Shown: positions 27,761-37,400 of the stretch, piece by piece
How positions within the stretch are numbered: the stretch's first letter is position 1
How the letters are laid out: every line of letters begins with the position of its first letter
Assembly: GCF_001443045.1 (NCBI RefSeq)
Contig: NZ_LKPJ01000001.1
Location: forward strand, 130,997 to 194,996
Direction of reading: 5' to 3'
DNA: 64,000 nucleotides
From: Burkholderia ambifaria
GTDB lineage: Bacteria > Pseudomonadota > Gammaproteobacteria > Burkholderiales > Burkholderiaceae
The notes under the pieces: generated by a model
Told to the model about the DNA's origin: nothing
Databases searched by the model: none
The model's input: the letters and a program-made list of their open reading frames with translations, nothing else
Made by a program: the position numbers and the translations under genes

Positions 27761-28750
27761 TCAAACACTGACGCGGTCTTTTTCGGCAAGTCGCCGAACA
27801 AAGGCAGCGGCGCGTTCCAGCAGATATCTCGCTGTCGCGATATTGCGGGCCGCGGTAACGATGCCGTGATGATGCCCCGGCAGATGGTGATGCTCGACTT
27901 CGCTCCCGGCGCGTGCCGCGCACGACGCGTAAGCAACGCCCTCGTCGCATAGCGGGTCGAGCCCCACCGTTGCAATGAACATCGGCGGCTGCGGCCGGCC
28001 CTCTGCATGCAACAGCGGGGACAGGCGCGGAAGATCGAGCGGCGTACCGGCAGGCACGTAGTGGTCGCGGAACCAGAGCATCGATTCGGCTACGAGCGGA
28101 AATCCACCTTGAACACGTTGATATGACGGGAGCGACGCAGTCAGGTCCGTCACCGGATAAAACAGGATCTGTCCGACGATCGAGGATCCCGTCGTCGATG
28201 CTGCATTGGCGATGATGGTCGCCATATTGCCGCCGGCGCTGTCGCCCGCCAGAACCACGCGAGACGCGTTGATGGAGAGCGCTGGAGCGTTCGTGACCAG
28301 ATAGTCCAATGCCCGCTCGCAGTCTTCGAGCGGGACCGGCCACCGGTGCTCCGGCGATCGCCGGTACTCCACCGATGCGACCGGGCACCCACTATGCCGT
28401 GCGAGATAACGGCAAATGCCGTCGTGCGTGTCCACGCTCCCGATCACCCACCCGCCTCCGTGAATGAAGACGACCAGCGGATTGTCCTCGGCGTGATCCC
28501 CATTGTGTGGACGATAGAGCCGCACCCGAATGCTGCCGCCCGTTACGGGAACACCTATATCGTCATGATCAACAGCCTCGTCACCCGTGATGCCGTTCAG
28601 TTCGCAGGCACGCACGAAGTTCACACGAGACTGGTCCACGGAAAAGCTGCCGTAGTGCCGTCCACCCAGTTCGCGGAACGCCCGAACGGCGTCCCGCGCA
28701 TCTTCAGCAACCTCCGTCAGCGGCAACCAGAGCACTGATGTCATGCGCAT
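27761..28750 (-). CDS. alpha/beta hydrolase, HSL-type esterase (second copy)
   Basis: A 329-residue esterase, related to but clearly different from the one at 22918. HGGG at 97-100, nucleophile S171 in GDSAGG, D265 in GLDPLCDEG and H295 in a His-rich stretch (HHHGIV) form the active site. It starts 6 bases after the stop of the second monooxygenase, so translation is probably coupled. ATG 28744 is an alternative start with GGGG 6 bases upstream. Role: hydrolysis of the ester or lactone formed by the upstream monooxygenase (inference). Confidence 0.9.
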   Translation of the reverse strand: MRMTSVLWLPLTEVAEDARDAVRAFRELGGRHYGSFSVDQSRVNFVRACELNGITGDEAVDHDDIGVPVTGGSIRVRLYRPHNGDHAEDNPLVVFIHGGGWVIGSVDTHDGICRYLARHSGCPVASVEYRRSPEHRWPVPLEDCERALDYLVTNAPALSINASRVVLAGDSAGGNMATIIANAASTTGSSIVGQILFYPVTDLTASLPSYQRVQGGFPLVAESMLWFRDHYVPAGTPLDLPRLSPLLHAEGRPQPPMFIATVGLDPLCDEGVAYASCAARAGSEVEHHHLPGHHHGIVTAARNIATARYLLERAAAFVRRLAEKDRVSV

Positions 28751-28756
28751 CCCCGC

Positions 28757-30220
28757 TCAGATCGTGCCGAACACGCTTTGATCCCATTGCGTCGCGGCGC
28801 GGTATTCGTCCACTGTGCCTGGCCAGTTGTTGATCACCTTGCCCTGCGCGTTCTTGTACCAACTCGAGCAGCCTGCGGAAAATGCCGAGCCGGCCATCGC
28901 TGACTGCAGCCCGCTGTTGTATTCGTCAAACACGGCCCTATCGACGTCGACTGCCTTGACGCCGGTCGCAGCCATGCCACCGATCGCGTCGATGATGTAG
29001 TTTTGCTGAATCTCGAGCATCGACACGATGGAGTTGTGGTTCAGGTTCGTGTTCGGCCCATACAACATGAACATGTTGGGAAAGCCTGGCACCGTGATGC
29101 CCAGATAGGCCTCCGGGCCATCTTTCCAGGCCTGCGCCAACGTGCAATCCGCCCCGCGAACCTGCAAGCTACCCTGGAATGCCTGACTCTCGAATCCCGT
29201 TCCGAACACGATCACGTCAAACGGGAGAACTCGGCCGTCCCTGGTCACGATACCGTCCTCGACAACCGCCTCTACGCCCGCCGTTTCCAACGCGACGTTG
29301 TCGCGCACGAGCGCCGGATAGTAGTCGTCCGATCGCAGAATGCGTTTGCACGCGTATTCATAGTCCGGCGTCAGCTGCTGGCGCAGGGCCGGGTCGGACA
29401 CCTGCCGATGAAGGTGTGCCAAAGCCAGACTCTTGCCTTCCATCTGTGCGTTGGAACCCATCCGTGTGCGCTCGAACCCGGATTCACGGAAAGCGTGCAG
29501 CGATTTCCGGCTTTCTTCGAACAGATGGGGCTCGCTCTCGTACGTATCGAGCTGCTCCATCGAGAAGATGATCTGGTTGCGCGGCATGATCCAGTTTGCG
29601 CTTCGCTGGAACACCGTAAGTTGCGCGACCTTCGGCGCGATGGCCGGCACATACTGCACGGCGCTAGCGGCATTTCCAACGCTCGCCACACGCTTGCCAC
29701 TCAGATCCACATCGTGCCGCCATTCCGCGGAGTGGAAATAGTCTCCCTTGAAACCCTCCAAGCCGCGAACCGCGGGAATCATCGGACGGTTTAGTTGCCC
29801 CCACGCCGGCACGAAGAAACGGGAGGTCAATCGCGAACCGTCGTCCAGCTCGAACCGCCAGAGGCTTGCGCCTGCATCCCATTCAGCGCTCCGAATCTCG
29901 CAGTTGAACCGCAGGTGTTCTGTCAAGCCGAACCGCATGGCAAGCGATTTCAGATAATTGAGCAGTTCGTTCCTGCCGGCATACATGGCGCTTACGCGCA
30001 AATGCGGATGGAAGCTGTAGCAATACAGGTGCGATTCGGTATCGCATGCTGCGCCGGGATACGAATTGTCAAGCCAAACGCCGCCGAGTCCGGGACGTTT
30101 CTCCAACACGACAAAGTCGTCGATGCCCGCGATCTTCATGCGAGCAGCCATTCCGAGGCCTCCAAAGCCCGCACCCAAAATGACGACCTCGTGGTGCTCA
30201 ATCCTTTCTACATTGTTCAC
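28757..30220 (-). CDS. flavin-containing Baeyer-Villiger-type monooxygenase (second copy)
   Basis: A 487-residue FAD/NADPH monooxygenase. First dinucleotide motif ILGAGFGG; fingerprint FKGDYFHSAEW, agreeing with the FxGxxxHxxxW pattern; second nucleotide region VGNAASAVQ. It is distant from the EtaA-like copy at 23902 and more like cyclohexanone/phenylacetone-type enzymes in its PGLGGVWLDNSYPGAACD block. Start is GTG 30220 with GAGAG upstream. It lies between the iron alcohol dehydrogenase and esterase genes. Two divergent monooxygenases in one regulon suggest two oxygen insertions in one pathway or two substrate ranges. Confidence 0.92.
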   Translation of the reverse strand: MNNVERIEHHEVVILGAGFGGLGMAARMKIAGIDDFVVLEKRPGLGGVWLDNSYPGAACDTESHLYCYSFHPHLRVSAMYAGRNELLNYLKSLAMRFGLTEHLRFNCEIRSAEWDAGASLWRFELDDGSRLTSRFFVPAWGQLNRPMIPAVRGLEGFKGDYFHSAEWRHDVDLSGKRVASVGNAASAVQYVPAIAPKVAQLTVFQRSANWIMPRNQIIFSMEQLDTYESEPHLFEESRKSLHAFRESGFERTRMGSNAQMEGKSLALAHLHRQVSDPALRQQLTPDYEYACKRILRSDDYYPALVRDNVALETAGVEAVVEDGIVTRDGRVLPFDVIVFGTGFESQAFQGSLQVRGADCTLAQAWKDGPEAYLGITVPGFPNMFMLYGPNTNLNHNSIVSMLEIQQNYIIDAIGGMAATGVKAVDVDRAVFDEYNSGLQSAMAGSAFSAGCSSWYKNAQGKVINNWPGTVDEYRAATQWDQSVFGTI

Positions 30221-30272
30221 GGTGCACTCTCTATATTAACGTTACGGCGACTACGGATTTGCCTGTGTCGGT

Positions 30273-31439
30273 TCAATAGGCCTGTTCATACAAGCGCAAT
30301 GCGTCGGAATCCGTGACAACGACCGGATTGTTCAACAGCAGGCGCTGCTGCTTCATGGCATCTGCCGCCAGGATCGGCAGGCTCGAACGCGTGACGCCCG
30401 CGTCGCGGAGACGACGCGGCGCGCCGGACCGGTCCATCAGGTCATCCATGAATCCGATGAACGCGGCCGTGCGTTCCGTGGCGTCGCCTTTTCCACCCGC
30501 GCCTACGAGATCTGCCAGTTCCGCATATTGCGAAGCTGCCGCCTGCGCGTTGAAACGCAGCACGGGCGCAAGCATCAATGCGTTGGACAAACCATGCGGG
30601 ATATGAAAGTGGCCGCCCAATGGATAGGCCAGCGCATGAACGGCAGCCACCGGAGCATTGGCGAAGGCTTGTCCCGCCAGGGTTGCGCCCAGCAGCATTG
30701 CCTCTCGCGCGCGCCGGTCGTTGCCATCTTCGCAAGCCGGGACCAGGTTGTTCGCCAGCAATCGCAGTGCCTCACGCGCAAGGGCGTCGGAAATGGCATT
30801 CTTCTTGTGCTTGCTGGTATATGCCTCGATGGCGTGGACCATCGCGTCGATGCCGGTTGCAGCGGTATGACTGCGTGGCAGACCGACAGTGAGTTCAGCG
30901 TCCAGGATCACTCTGTCGGCATACAGTTGACGGGCGACGATTCCCATTTTGTTTGTTTCGTTAACCGAAACGATGGAAATATTGGTGACTTCCGACCCAG
31001 TGCCGGCCGTCGTCGGGATTTGCACCAATGGCAGGCGCTCGCCGTGAACGTTGCCAATTCCGTACATTTCCGCGAGAGATTGCTGCGAGACGGCAAGGAC
31101 GGCGGCCAGCTTTGCAATGTCCATCGATGAGCCGCCGCCCAAGCCGATGACGACATCCACCTCTGCACTGCGTGCGACCTCAACGCACCGCGATACCACG
31201 ATCTCCGGCGGATCGGCCACGACCTCGTCAAAAACCGCCGCACGAAATCCGGCGGCTGCCAACGATGCTTTCGCCGGCTCCAGCACGCCGGCCTCGTGCA
31301 ACCCTGCGTCCGTGACGATCAGCACATTGCGGCGATCCGTCCATGCCGCCATCACTTGACCCAGGCGGCGCACACAGCCCCATTCCTGGAGAATCGACGG
31401 GACCGTTTCGAAGAGCATCGACTGCGGGGACATTTCCAT
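30273..31439 (-). CDS. iron-containing alcohol dehydrogenase
   Basis: A 388-residue group III (Fe-dependent) alcohol dehydrogenase. The NAD motif GLGGGSSMD is intact. Metal ligands are visible: Asp in ILDAEL, His in AMVHAIEAYTS, His in VHALAYPLGG and His in HIPHGLSN. ATG 31439 (MEMSPQ) is preferred, with AAGGA 8 bases upstream; earlier in-frame starts run into the aldehyde dehydrogenase gene. It starts 28 bases after the aldehyde dehydrogenase stop, so the pair would take an alcohol to an acid in two steps. Confidence 0.92.
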   Translation of the reverse strand: MEMSPQSMLFETVPSILQEWGCVRRLGQVMAAWTDRRNVLIVTDAGLHEAGVLEPAKASLAAAGFRAAVFDEVVADPPEIVVSRCVEVARSAEVDVVIGLGGGSSMDIAKLAAVLAVSQQSLAEMYGIGNVHGERLPLVQIPTTAGTGSEVTNISIVSVNETNKMGIVARQLYADRVILDAELTVGLPRSHTAATGIDAMVHAIEAYTSKHKKNAISDALAREALRLLANNLVPACEDGNDRRAREAMLLGATLAGQAFANAPVAAVHALAYPLGGHFHIPHGLSNALMLAPVLRFNAQAAASQYAELADLVGAGGKGDATERTAAFIGFMDDLMDRSGAPRRLRDAGVTRSSLPILAADAMKQQRLLLNNPVVVTDSDALRLYEQAY

Positions 31440-31467
31440 TGACATTTCCTTGATGCCGACGTCGCCG

Positions 31468-32949
31468 TCAGACCTGGGTACACATGTATTTGATTTCCAG
31501 ATATTCGTCGATTCCGTAACGGGAACCCTCTCGGCCAAGGCCGGATTGCTTTACCCCGCCGAACGGCGCGACCTCGTTGGAAATCACCCCGGTATTCAGG
31601 CCGACCATGCCGTACTCGAGTGCCTCGCCCACACGCCAGATGCGGCCGTGGTCGCGTGTATAGAGATAGGCCGCCAGCCCGTACTCGGTGTCATTGGCCA
31701 TCGCAATCGCCTGAGCCTCATCCTCGAAGCGGAATACCGGACCGACGGGCCCGAAGAGTTCCTCACGCGCGACACGCATGGCCGGCGTCGCATCGGCAAT
31801 AACGGTCGGCTCGAAGAACGTGCCTCCAAGCGGATGGCGTTTCCCGCCAGTGACGATTCGGGCGCCCTTGCCTACCGCATCGTCGATCAGCTGATCCAGA
31901 TGGTCGCAGGCGGACGGCTGGATCAGCGGCCCCTGCTGCGCCCCCGGTTCCATGCCGTTTCCTACCTTGAGCGCCTGAACTCGCCGGGCGAGCGCGTCGA
32001 CGAAGCGGTCATGAATTCCAGCCTGGACAAGAAAGCGATTGGCGCAAACGCAGGTCTGGCCGCTATTTCGGTACTTTGACGCCATCGCGCCTTCAATTGC
32101 CGCGTCGAGATCCGCATCGTCGAACACGATGAAAGGTGCGTTGCCGCCGAGTTCGAGAGAAAGCCGCTTGATCGTCCCGGACGACTGGCTCATGAGCACG
32201 CGACCGACTTCGGTCGAACCGGTAAACGAAAGCTTGCGCACGATCGGGCTGGCCGTGAGGACCGCTCCGATCTCGCGCGACGGGCCACACACCACTTGAA
32301 GTACACCGGCCGGAATACCCGCTCGCTCGGCCAGCACGGCTAGCGCAAGCGCCGTCAGCGGAGTCAGGTCCGCCGGGCGCACGATGATGGAACAGCCGGC
32401 AGCCAACGCTGGAGCCACCTTGCGCGTAATCATCGCGGCGGGAAAATTCCACGGCGTAATTGCTGCGCAAACGCCGATCGGCTGACGAATGACGAGGATG
32501 CGCTTGTCGGCTTGCGGGTGAGGCATGACGTCGCCGTATACGCGTTTCGCTTCTTCGGCGAACCACTCCACGAAGGAAGCGGCATACATGATCTCGCCGC
32601 GGGCCTCCGCGAGAGGCTTGCCCTGCTCCGACGTCATGATGAATGCGAGGTCGTCTGCATTCTCAATGATCAAGTCATACCATGCGCGCAGGATCCTCGC
32701 CCGCTCGTGGCTGGTCCTTTTACGCCAGGCTTCTTGTGCTGAAGCCGACGATGCAATTGCCTTCTCCACCTCTGCAGCGCCGAGGCTGGCCACGCGCGCC
32801 AGAATCTCGCCGGTGGCCGGATTCGTCACGGGAAACGAACGACCATCCGCGCCCCCCGTCCATCCCGACGCAAGCCAGGTGCGCGTCTCCAGCAAGGAGG
32901 CGTCTCGCAGTCGGGCGCTCAGCGCCGAAGATACAGTCGCTTGGTTCAT
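31468..32949 (-). CDS. GabD-like aldehyde dehydrogenase
   Basis: A 493-residue aldehyde dehydrogenase close to succinate-semialdehyde dehydrogenases (SLELGGNAPFIVFDDADLD, then KYRNSGQTC). Catalytic N168, E266 and C300 are present. The cofactor-binding Lys of the KPA motif is Arg here (IVRPAD, R191), which may alter coenzyme preference. ATG 32949 is chosen because the protein then aligns with the family; the open frame extends 74 codons upstream through the promoter. First gene of a five-gene leftward unit (aldehyde dehydrogenase, Fe alcohol dehydrogenase, monooxygenase, esterase, CoA ligase) behind operator site j. Confidence 0.92.
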   Translation of the reverse strand: MNQATVSSALSARLRDASLLETRTWLASGWTGGADGRSFPVTNPATGEILARVASLGAAEVEKAIASSASAQEAWRKRTSHERARILRAWYDLIIENADDLAFIMTSEQGKPLAEARGEIMYAASFVEWFAEEAKRVYGDVMPHPQADKRILVIRQPIGVCAAITPWNFPAAMITRKVAPALAAGCSIIVRPADLTPLTALALAVLAERAGIPAGVLQVVCGPSREIGAVLTASPIVRKLSFTGSTEVGRVLMSQSSGTIKRLSLELGGNAPFIVFDDADLDAAIEGAMASKYRNSGQTCVCANRFLVQAGIHDRFVDALARRVQALKVGNGMEPGAQQGPLIQPSACDHLDQLIDDAVGKGARIVTGGKRHPLGGTFFEPTVIADATPAMRVAREELFGPVGPVFRFEDEAQAIAMANDTEYGLAAYLYTRDHGRIWRVGEALEYGMVGLNTGVISNEVAPFGGVKQSGLGREGSRYGIDEYLEIKYMCTQV

Positions 32950-33172
32950 TCTTTCGCACTCTGTGTAGTGAAATTCAATCGCGCCGGCGAAATACTGTTC
33001 CGACGCCAAATGCAAAACGACTTCTCTCGTTGAAGAAGCCTCGTGCGACGCCCCTGCAGGTGGCTCGCGCAATTTCGCCGCCGCCCCTCGGTTTCCGCTG
33101 AACATTGCGCAGCATGAAAACGTCCGCCTCTGAACGCGAGATATCCGAGTTTGAGATAGACTACGCGCCATT

Positions 33173-33197
33173 GGTCAATTGACATGGTCATTTGACC
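33173..33197. promoter_or_regulatory. island operator, site j (double site)
   Basis: GGTCAATTGACATGGTCA on the plus strand, overlapped by GGTCAAATGACCATGTCA on the minus strand, giving a near-symmetrical 25-base double site. It lies about 225 bases upstream of the GabD-like gene and 117 bases upstream of the divergent efflux operon start. Rightmost copy of the motif seen. Confidence 0.7.
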
Positions 33198-33313
33198 ACA
33201 ACCAGAAATTGGCGGCAACTTGGTAGTTGCACGGGGCTGCGACGCGAGAACCGTCGACGCCAGACTCGAACCAAAAATGCGGGCCGTTGGCGCCTTCATC
33301 TCAAGGAATCCAC

Positions 33314-34471
33314 ATGAAAATGCAGAAGCGATGCAGCTACAGTGCCGTGTGCGCGCTGGTGGCGGCGATGCTGGCGGGCTGCGGGCCCTCCGAACAGCAG
33401 GCTGCCGCGCCAGCCACCCCGGTGGCGGCAATGACGCTGGCAGCCTCCTCCCTCGACCTGACCGAAGACCTGCCCGGCCGCATCGCGGCCGTCCGGATCG
33501 CCGAGATCCGGCCGCAGGTCAGCGGCATCGTGCAGCGACGGCTGTTCGAACAGGGCACGGAAGTGCGTGCGGGCCAGCCGCTGTTCCAGATCAACCCGGC
33601 CCCGTTCAAGGCCGATATGGACACGGCCGCGGCGGCCCTGCAACGCGCACAAGCCGCGCTCGAACGGGCCAGGGTGCAGACCACGCGGCTCAAGCCGCTG
33701 GTCGAGGCCGACGCAATCAGCCGGCAGGTCTACGACGATTCAGTGTCACAACGCGACCAGGCCGCCGCCGACGTCGCGCAGGCGCGCGCGACGCTCGCAC
33801 GACGCCAGCTCGACCTGAAGTTCGCGACCGTCGAGGCGCCGATCGCGGGCCGCATCGATCAGGCCCTCGTGACCGAGGGTGCGCTGGTTGCGAGCAGCGA
33901 CAGCCAGCCGATGGCACGCATCCAGCAGATCGACCAGGTCTACGTGGACGTGCGCCAGCCGGCCGCGTCGCTCGAATCGCTGCGCGGCGCGCTCACGGCG
34001 CAGCCGGACACCGCGGGCAACGGGCTGCCGGTCGACGTGCTGCGCGACGACGACTCGCGCTATGACGTAAAGGGCCGCATGCTGTTCTCGGGTGTCAACG
34101 TCGACCCGGGTACCGGCGACGTGCTGCTGCGCGTGCTGGTCGACAACCCGAAGCGCGAGCTGCTGCCGGGCATGTACGTGCGAGCCCGCATCCCGCGTGG
34201 GCACTACGACAACGCGCTGACCGTGCCGCAACAGGCAATCGTCCGCGCGGGCGGCAAGCCGCAGGTCTGGGTGCTCGACGCGAAGAGCCAGGCGCATCTG
34301 AAGTCCGTGGAAGTGGGCGAGCTGACGAACCGCAGCTACCGCATCAAGTCGGGTCTGCAGGCGGGCCAGAAGGTCGTCGTCGAAGGCATGGAGCGCCTGA
34401 GCGACGGCGCGACCGTGACGGCGACCGCATGGAAGGCGCCTGAAGCGGTCAAGACCGCTTCCTCGCACTGA
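33314..34471 (+). CDS. RND efflux periplasmic adaptor (AcrA/MexA type)
   Basis: A 385-residue membrane-fusion lipoprotein. The lipobox MLAGC places the lipidated Cys at residue 23. Paired lipoyl/hairpin regions (about 60-180, with long Arg/Ala-rich coiled-coil helices) and a beta-barrel domain (about 205-290) follow. ATG 33314 has AAGGA 6-7 bases upstream. First gene of adaptor-pump-outer-membrane-factor. Drugs, solvents or pathway intermediates are possible cargo; the operon has typical high-GC codon use unlike the island to its left, so it is probably an older chromosomal neighbour. Confidence 0.93.
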   Translation: MKMQKRCSYSAVCALVAAMLAGCGPSEQQAAAPATPVAAMTLAASSLDLTEDLPGRIAAVRIAEIRPQVSGIVQRRLFEQGTEVRAGQPLFQINPAPFKADMDTAAAALQRAQAALERARVQTTRLKPLVEADAISRQVYDDSVSQRDQAAADVAQARATLARRQLDLKFATVEAPIAGRIDQALVTEGALVASSDSQPMARIQQIDQVYVDVRQPAASLESLRGALTAQPDTAGNGLPVDVLRDDDSRYDVKGRMLFSGVNVDPGTGDVLLRVLVDNPKRELLPGMYVRARIPRGHYDNALTVPQQAIVRAGGKPQVWVLDAKSQAHLKSVEVGELTNRSYRIKSGLQAGQKVVVEGMERLSDGATVTATAWKAPEAVKTASSH

Positions 34472-34491
34472 GTCACGGGGAGCCTCCAGTC

Positions 34492-37400
34492 ATGTCCCAA
34501 TTCTTCATCCGGCGCCCGGTCTTCGCGTGGGTGATCGCCCTCTTCATCATCCTGCTGGGCCTGATCGCCATCCCCGAATTGCCGGTTGCGCGCTATCCGT
34601 CGGTCGCGCCGCCGACCGTCACCATTACCGCCACCTACCCGGGCGCCACGCCGCAGACGATGAGCGACAGCGTGCTGAGCCTCATCGAGCGCGAGCTGTC
34701 CGGCGTGCGAAACCTGCTGTACTTCGAATCGTCGGCGGATACTTCCGGCCAGGCACAGATCACCGCGACCTTCAAGCCCGGCACCGATTCGGCGATGGCC
34801 CAGGTCGAAGTGCAGAACAAGCTCAAGTCGGTCGAGCCGCGCCTGCCCCCCGTCGTGCGGCAAAACGGCGTGATCGTGGAGTCAGCCGCCACGGGCTTCC
34901 TGTTGTTCGTCGGCCTGAAGTCGGACAGCGGCCGCTACGATCAAAATGCGCTTGCCGACTACATGGCGCGCAACGTCGTCGAGGACCTGCGACGTGTCGA
35001 AGGCGTCGGCAAGGTGCAACTGTTCGGCTCCGAACAGGCCATGCGCATCTGGGTCGATCCGCAGAAGCTGATCACCTACGGCCTGTCGATGAACGACCTG
35101 ACGACGGCCGTCAGCCAGCAGAACGTGCAGATCGCCCCGGGCAGCCTCGGTGCGGCGCCCACGCTGCCGGGCCAGCGCGTGACGGTGCCGCTCACCGCGC
35201 AAGGCCAGCTCACGACGCCGGAGCAGTTCGCGAAGATCGTGCTGCGCGCGAATGCGAACGGCTCGAAGGTCGTGCTCGGCGATGTCGCGCGGGTCGAACT
35301 CGGCCCGCAGACGTTCACCTTCGTCAACAGCGAGAACGGCAAACCCGCCACCTTCGCGGGCGTGCAGCTGGCGCCGGGGGCCAACGCTGTGAAGACTGCC
35401 GAGGCTGTGCGCGAGCAACTGGACATGATCGCCAAGACGATGCCGGCCGGCATGACCTACTCGATTCCGTTCGATACTGCCCCGTTCGTGAAGATCTCGA
35501 TCGAGAAGGTGATTCACACGCTGCTCGAGGCGATGGTGCTCGTGTTCCTGGTGATGTATCTGTTCCTGCAGAACGTGCGCTACACGCTGATCCCGGCAAT
35601 CGTCGCGCCGGTGGCGATGCTCGGCACCTTCACGGTCATGCTGATGACAGGCTTCTCGATCAACGTGCTGACGATGTTCGGCATGGTGCTCGCGATCGGC
35701 ATCATCGTCGACGATGCGATCGTCGTCGTGGAAAACGTCGAGCGCCTGATGGTGGAAGAAGGCCTGTCGCCGAAGGACGCGACGATCAAGGCCATGAAGG
35801 AAATCACCGGCGCGATCATCGGCATCACGCTGGTGCTGACGGCCGTGTTCCTGCCGATGGCGATGTCGAGCGGTTCGGTCGGCGTGATCTATCAGCAGTT
35901 CACGCTGTCGATGGCCGTGTCGATCATGTTCTCGGCCCTGCTCGCACTGACGCTGACGCCGGCCCTGTGCGCGACGATGCTCAAGCCGGTCGAGCACGGG
36001 CACCACGAGAAGCGCGGCTTCTTCGGCTGGTTCAACCGCCGCTTCGACCGCCTCACGCAATGGTATGAAACGCGCGTCGGCCGGCTGGTCGGCCGCACCG
36101 GGCGCGTGATGCTGCTGTTCGTCGCGATTTCCGCCGCGCTGGTGTTCGGCTTCCGGATGCTGCCGTCGTCGTTCCTGCCCGAGGAAGACCAGGGCTACTT
36201 CATGACCGGCTTCCTGCTCCCGGCGGATTCGACCGTCGAGCGCACGGGTGACGTGGTCAAGACCCTCGAGAAGCACCTCGCGTCGCGTCCGGCGATCCAG
36301 TCGAGCATCTCGATCATCGGCTACGGCTTCTCCGGCCTCGGCTCGAATGCCGCACTGAACTACTCGGTGCTCAAGGACTGGAACAAACGCGGCGGTGCAT
36401 CCACGATGGACGAAGCCATGCGCGCGCAGGCAGCGATGAGCGGCGTGACCGAAGGCACGGTCATGAGCCTGTTGCCGCCGGCGATCGACGGGCTGGGCAC
36501 CAGCTCGGGTTTCACGATGCGCCTGCAGGATCGCGCCAACCAGGGCTATGCGGCGCTCAAGGCGGCTGAAACCAGGCTGCTCGAACTGGCCGCGCAAAGC
36601 AAGGTGGTGACCGGCGTCTATCCGGACAGCCTGCCGGCCGGCACGAGCGTGAAGCTGGACATCGACCGCGACAAGGCCGAAGCGCTCGGCGTGTCGTTCA
36701 CGACCATCAGCGACACGCTGTCGGCCGCGATGGGCTCGACCTACGTGAACGACTTCCCGAACGCGGGCCGCATGCAGCAGGTGATCATCCAGGCCGATGC
36801 CCCGGCACGCATGCAGATCGAGAACGTGATGAAGCTCTACGTGCGCAACGCGACCGGCGGCATGGTGCCGCTGTCCGAAGTGGTGCGTCCGGTCTGGTCG
36901 GAAGCCCCGCTCCAGATGGTGCGCTTCCAGGGTTATCCGTCCGCGCGTATCTCCGGCGGTTCGGCCCCCGGCTACTCCAGCGGCGCGGCGATGGCCGAGA
37001 TGGAGCGTCTGGCGGCGCAGTTGCCGCCGGGCTTCACGGTGGCCTGGACAGGCCAGTCGCTGCAGGAGCGCGAGTCGGCATCGCAGGCGCCGATGCTGAT
37101 GGCGCTGTCGATGATCGTCGTGTTCCTGGTGCTCGCGGCGCTCTACGAGAGCTGGGCGATTCCGTTGTCGGTGATGCTGGTGGTGCCGCTCGGCCTGATC
37201 GGCGCACTCGGCGCGGTGATGCTGCGCGGGCTGCCGAACGACGTCTTCTTCAAGGTCGGGATGATCACCGTGATCGGCCTGTCGGCGAAGAACGCGATCC
37301 TGATCGTGGAATTCGCGAAGCAGCTGCGCGAGGAAGGCATGGGGCTGATCGAGGCGGCCGTGCGGTCGTCCAAGCTGCGCCTGCGTCCGATCCTGATGAC

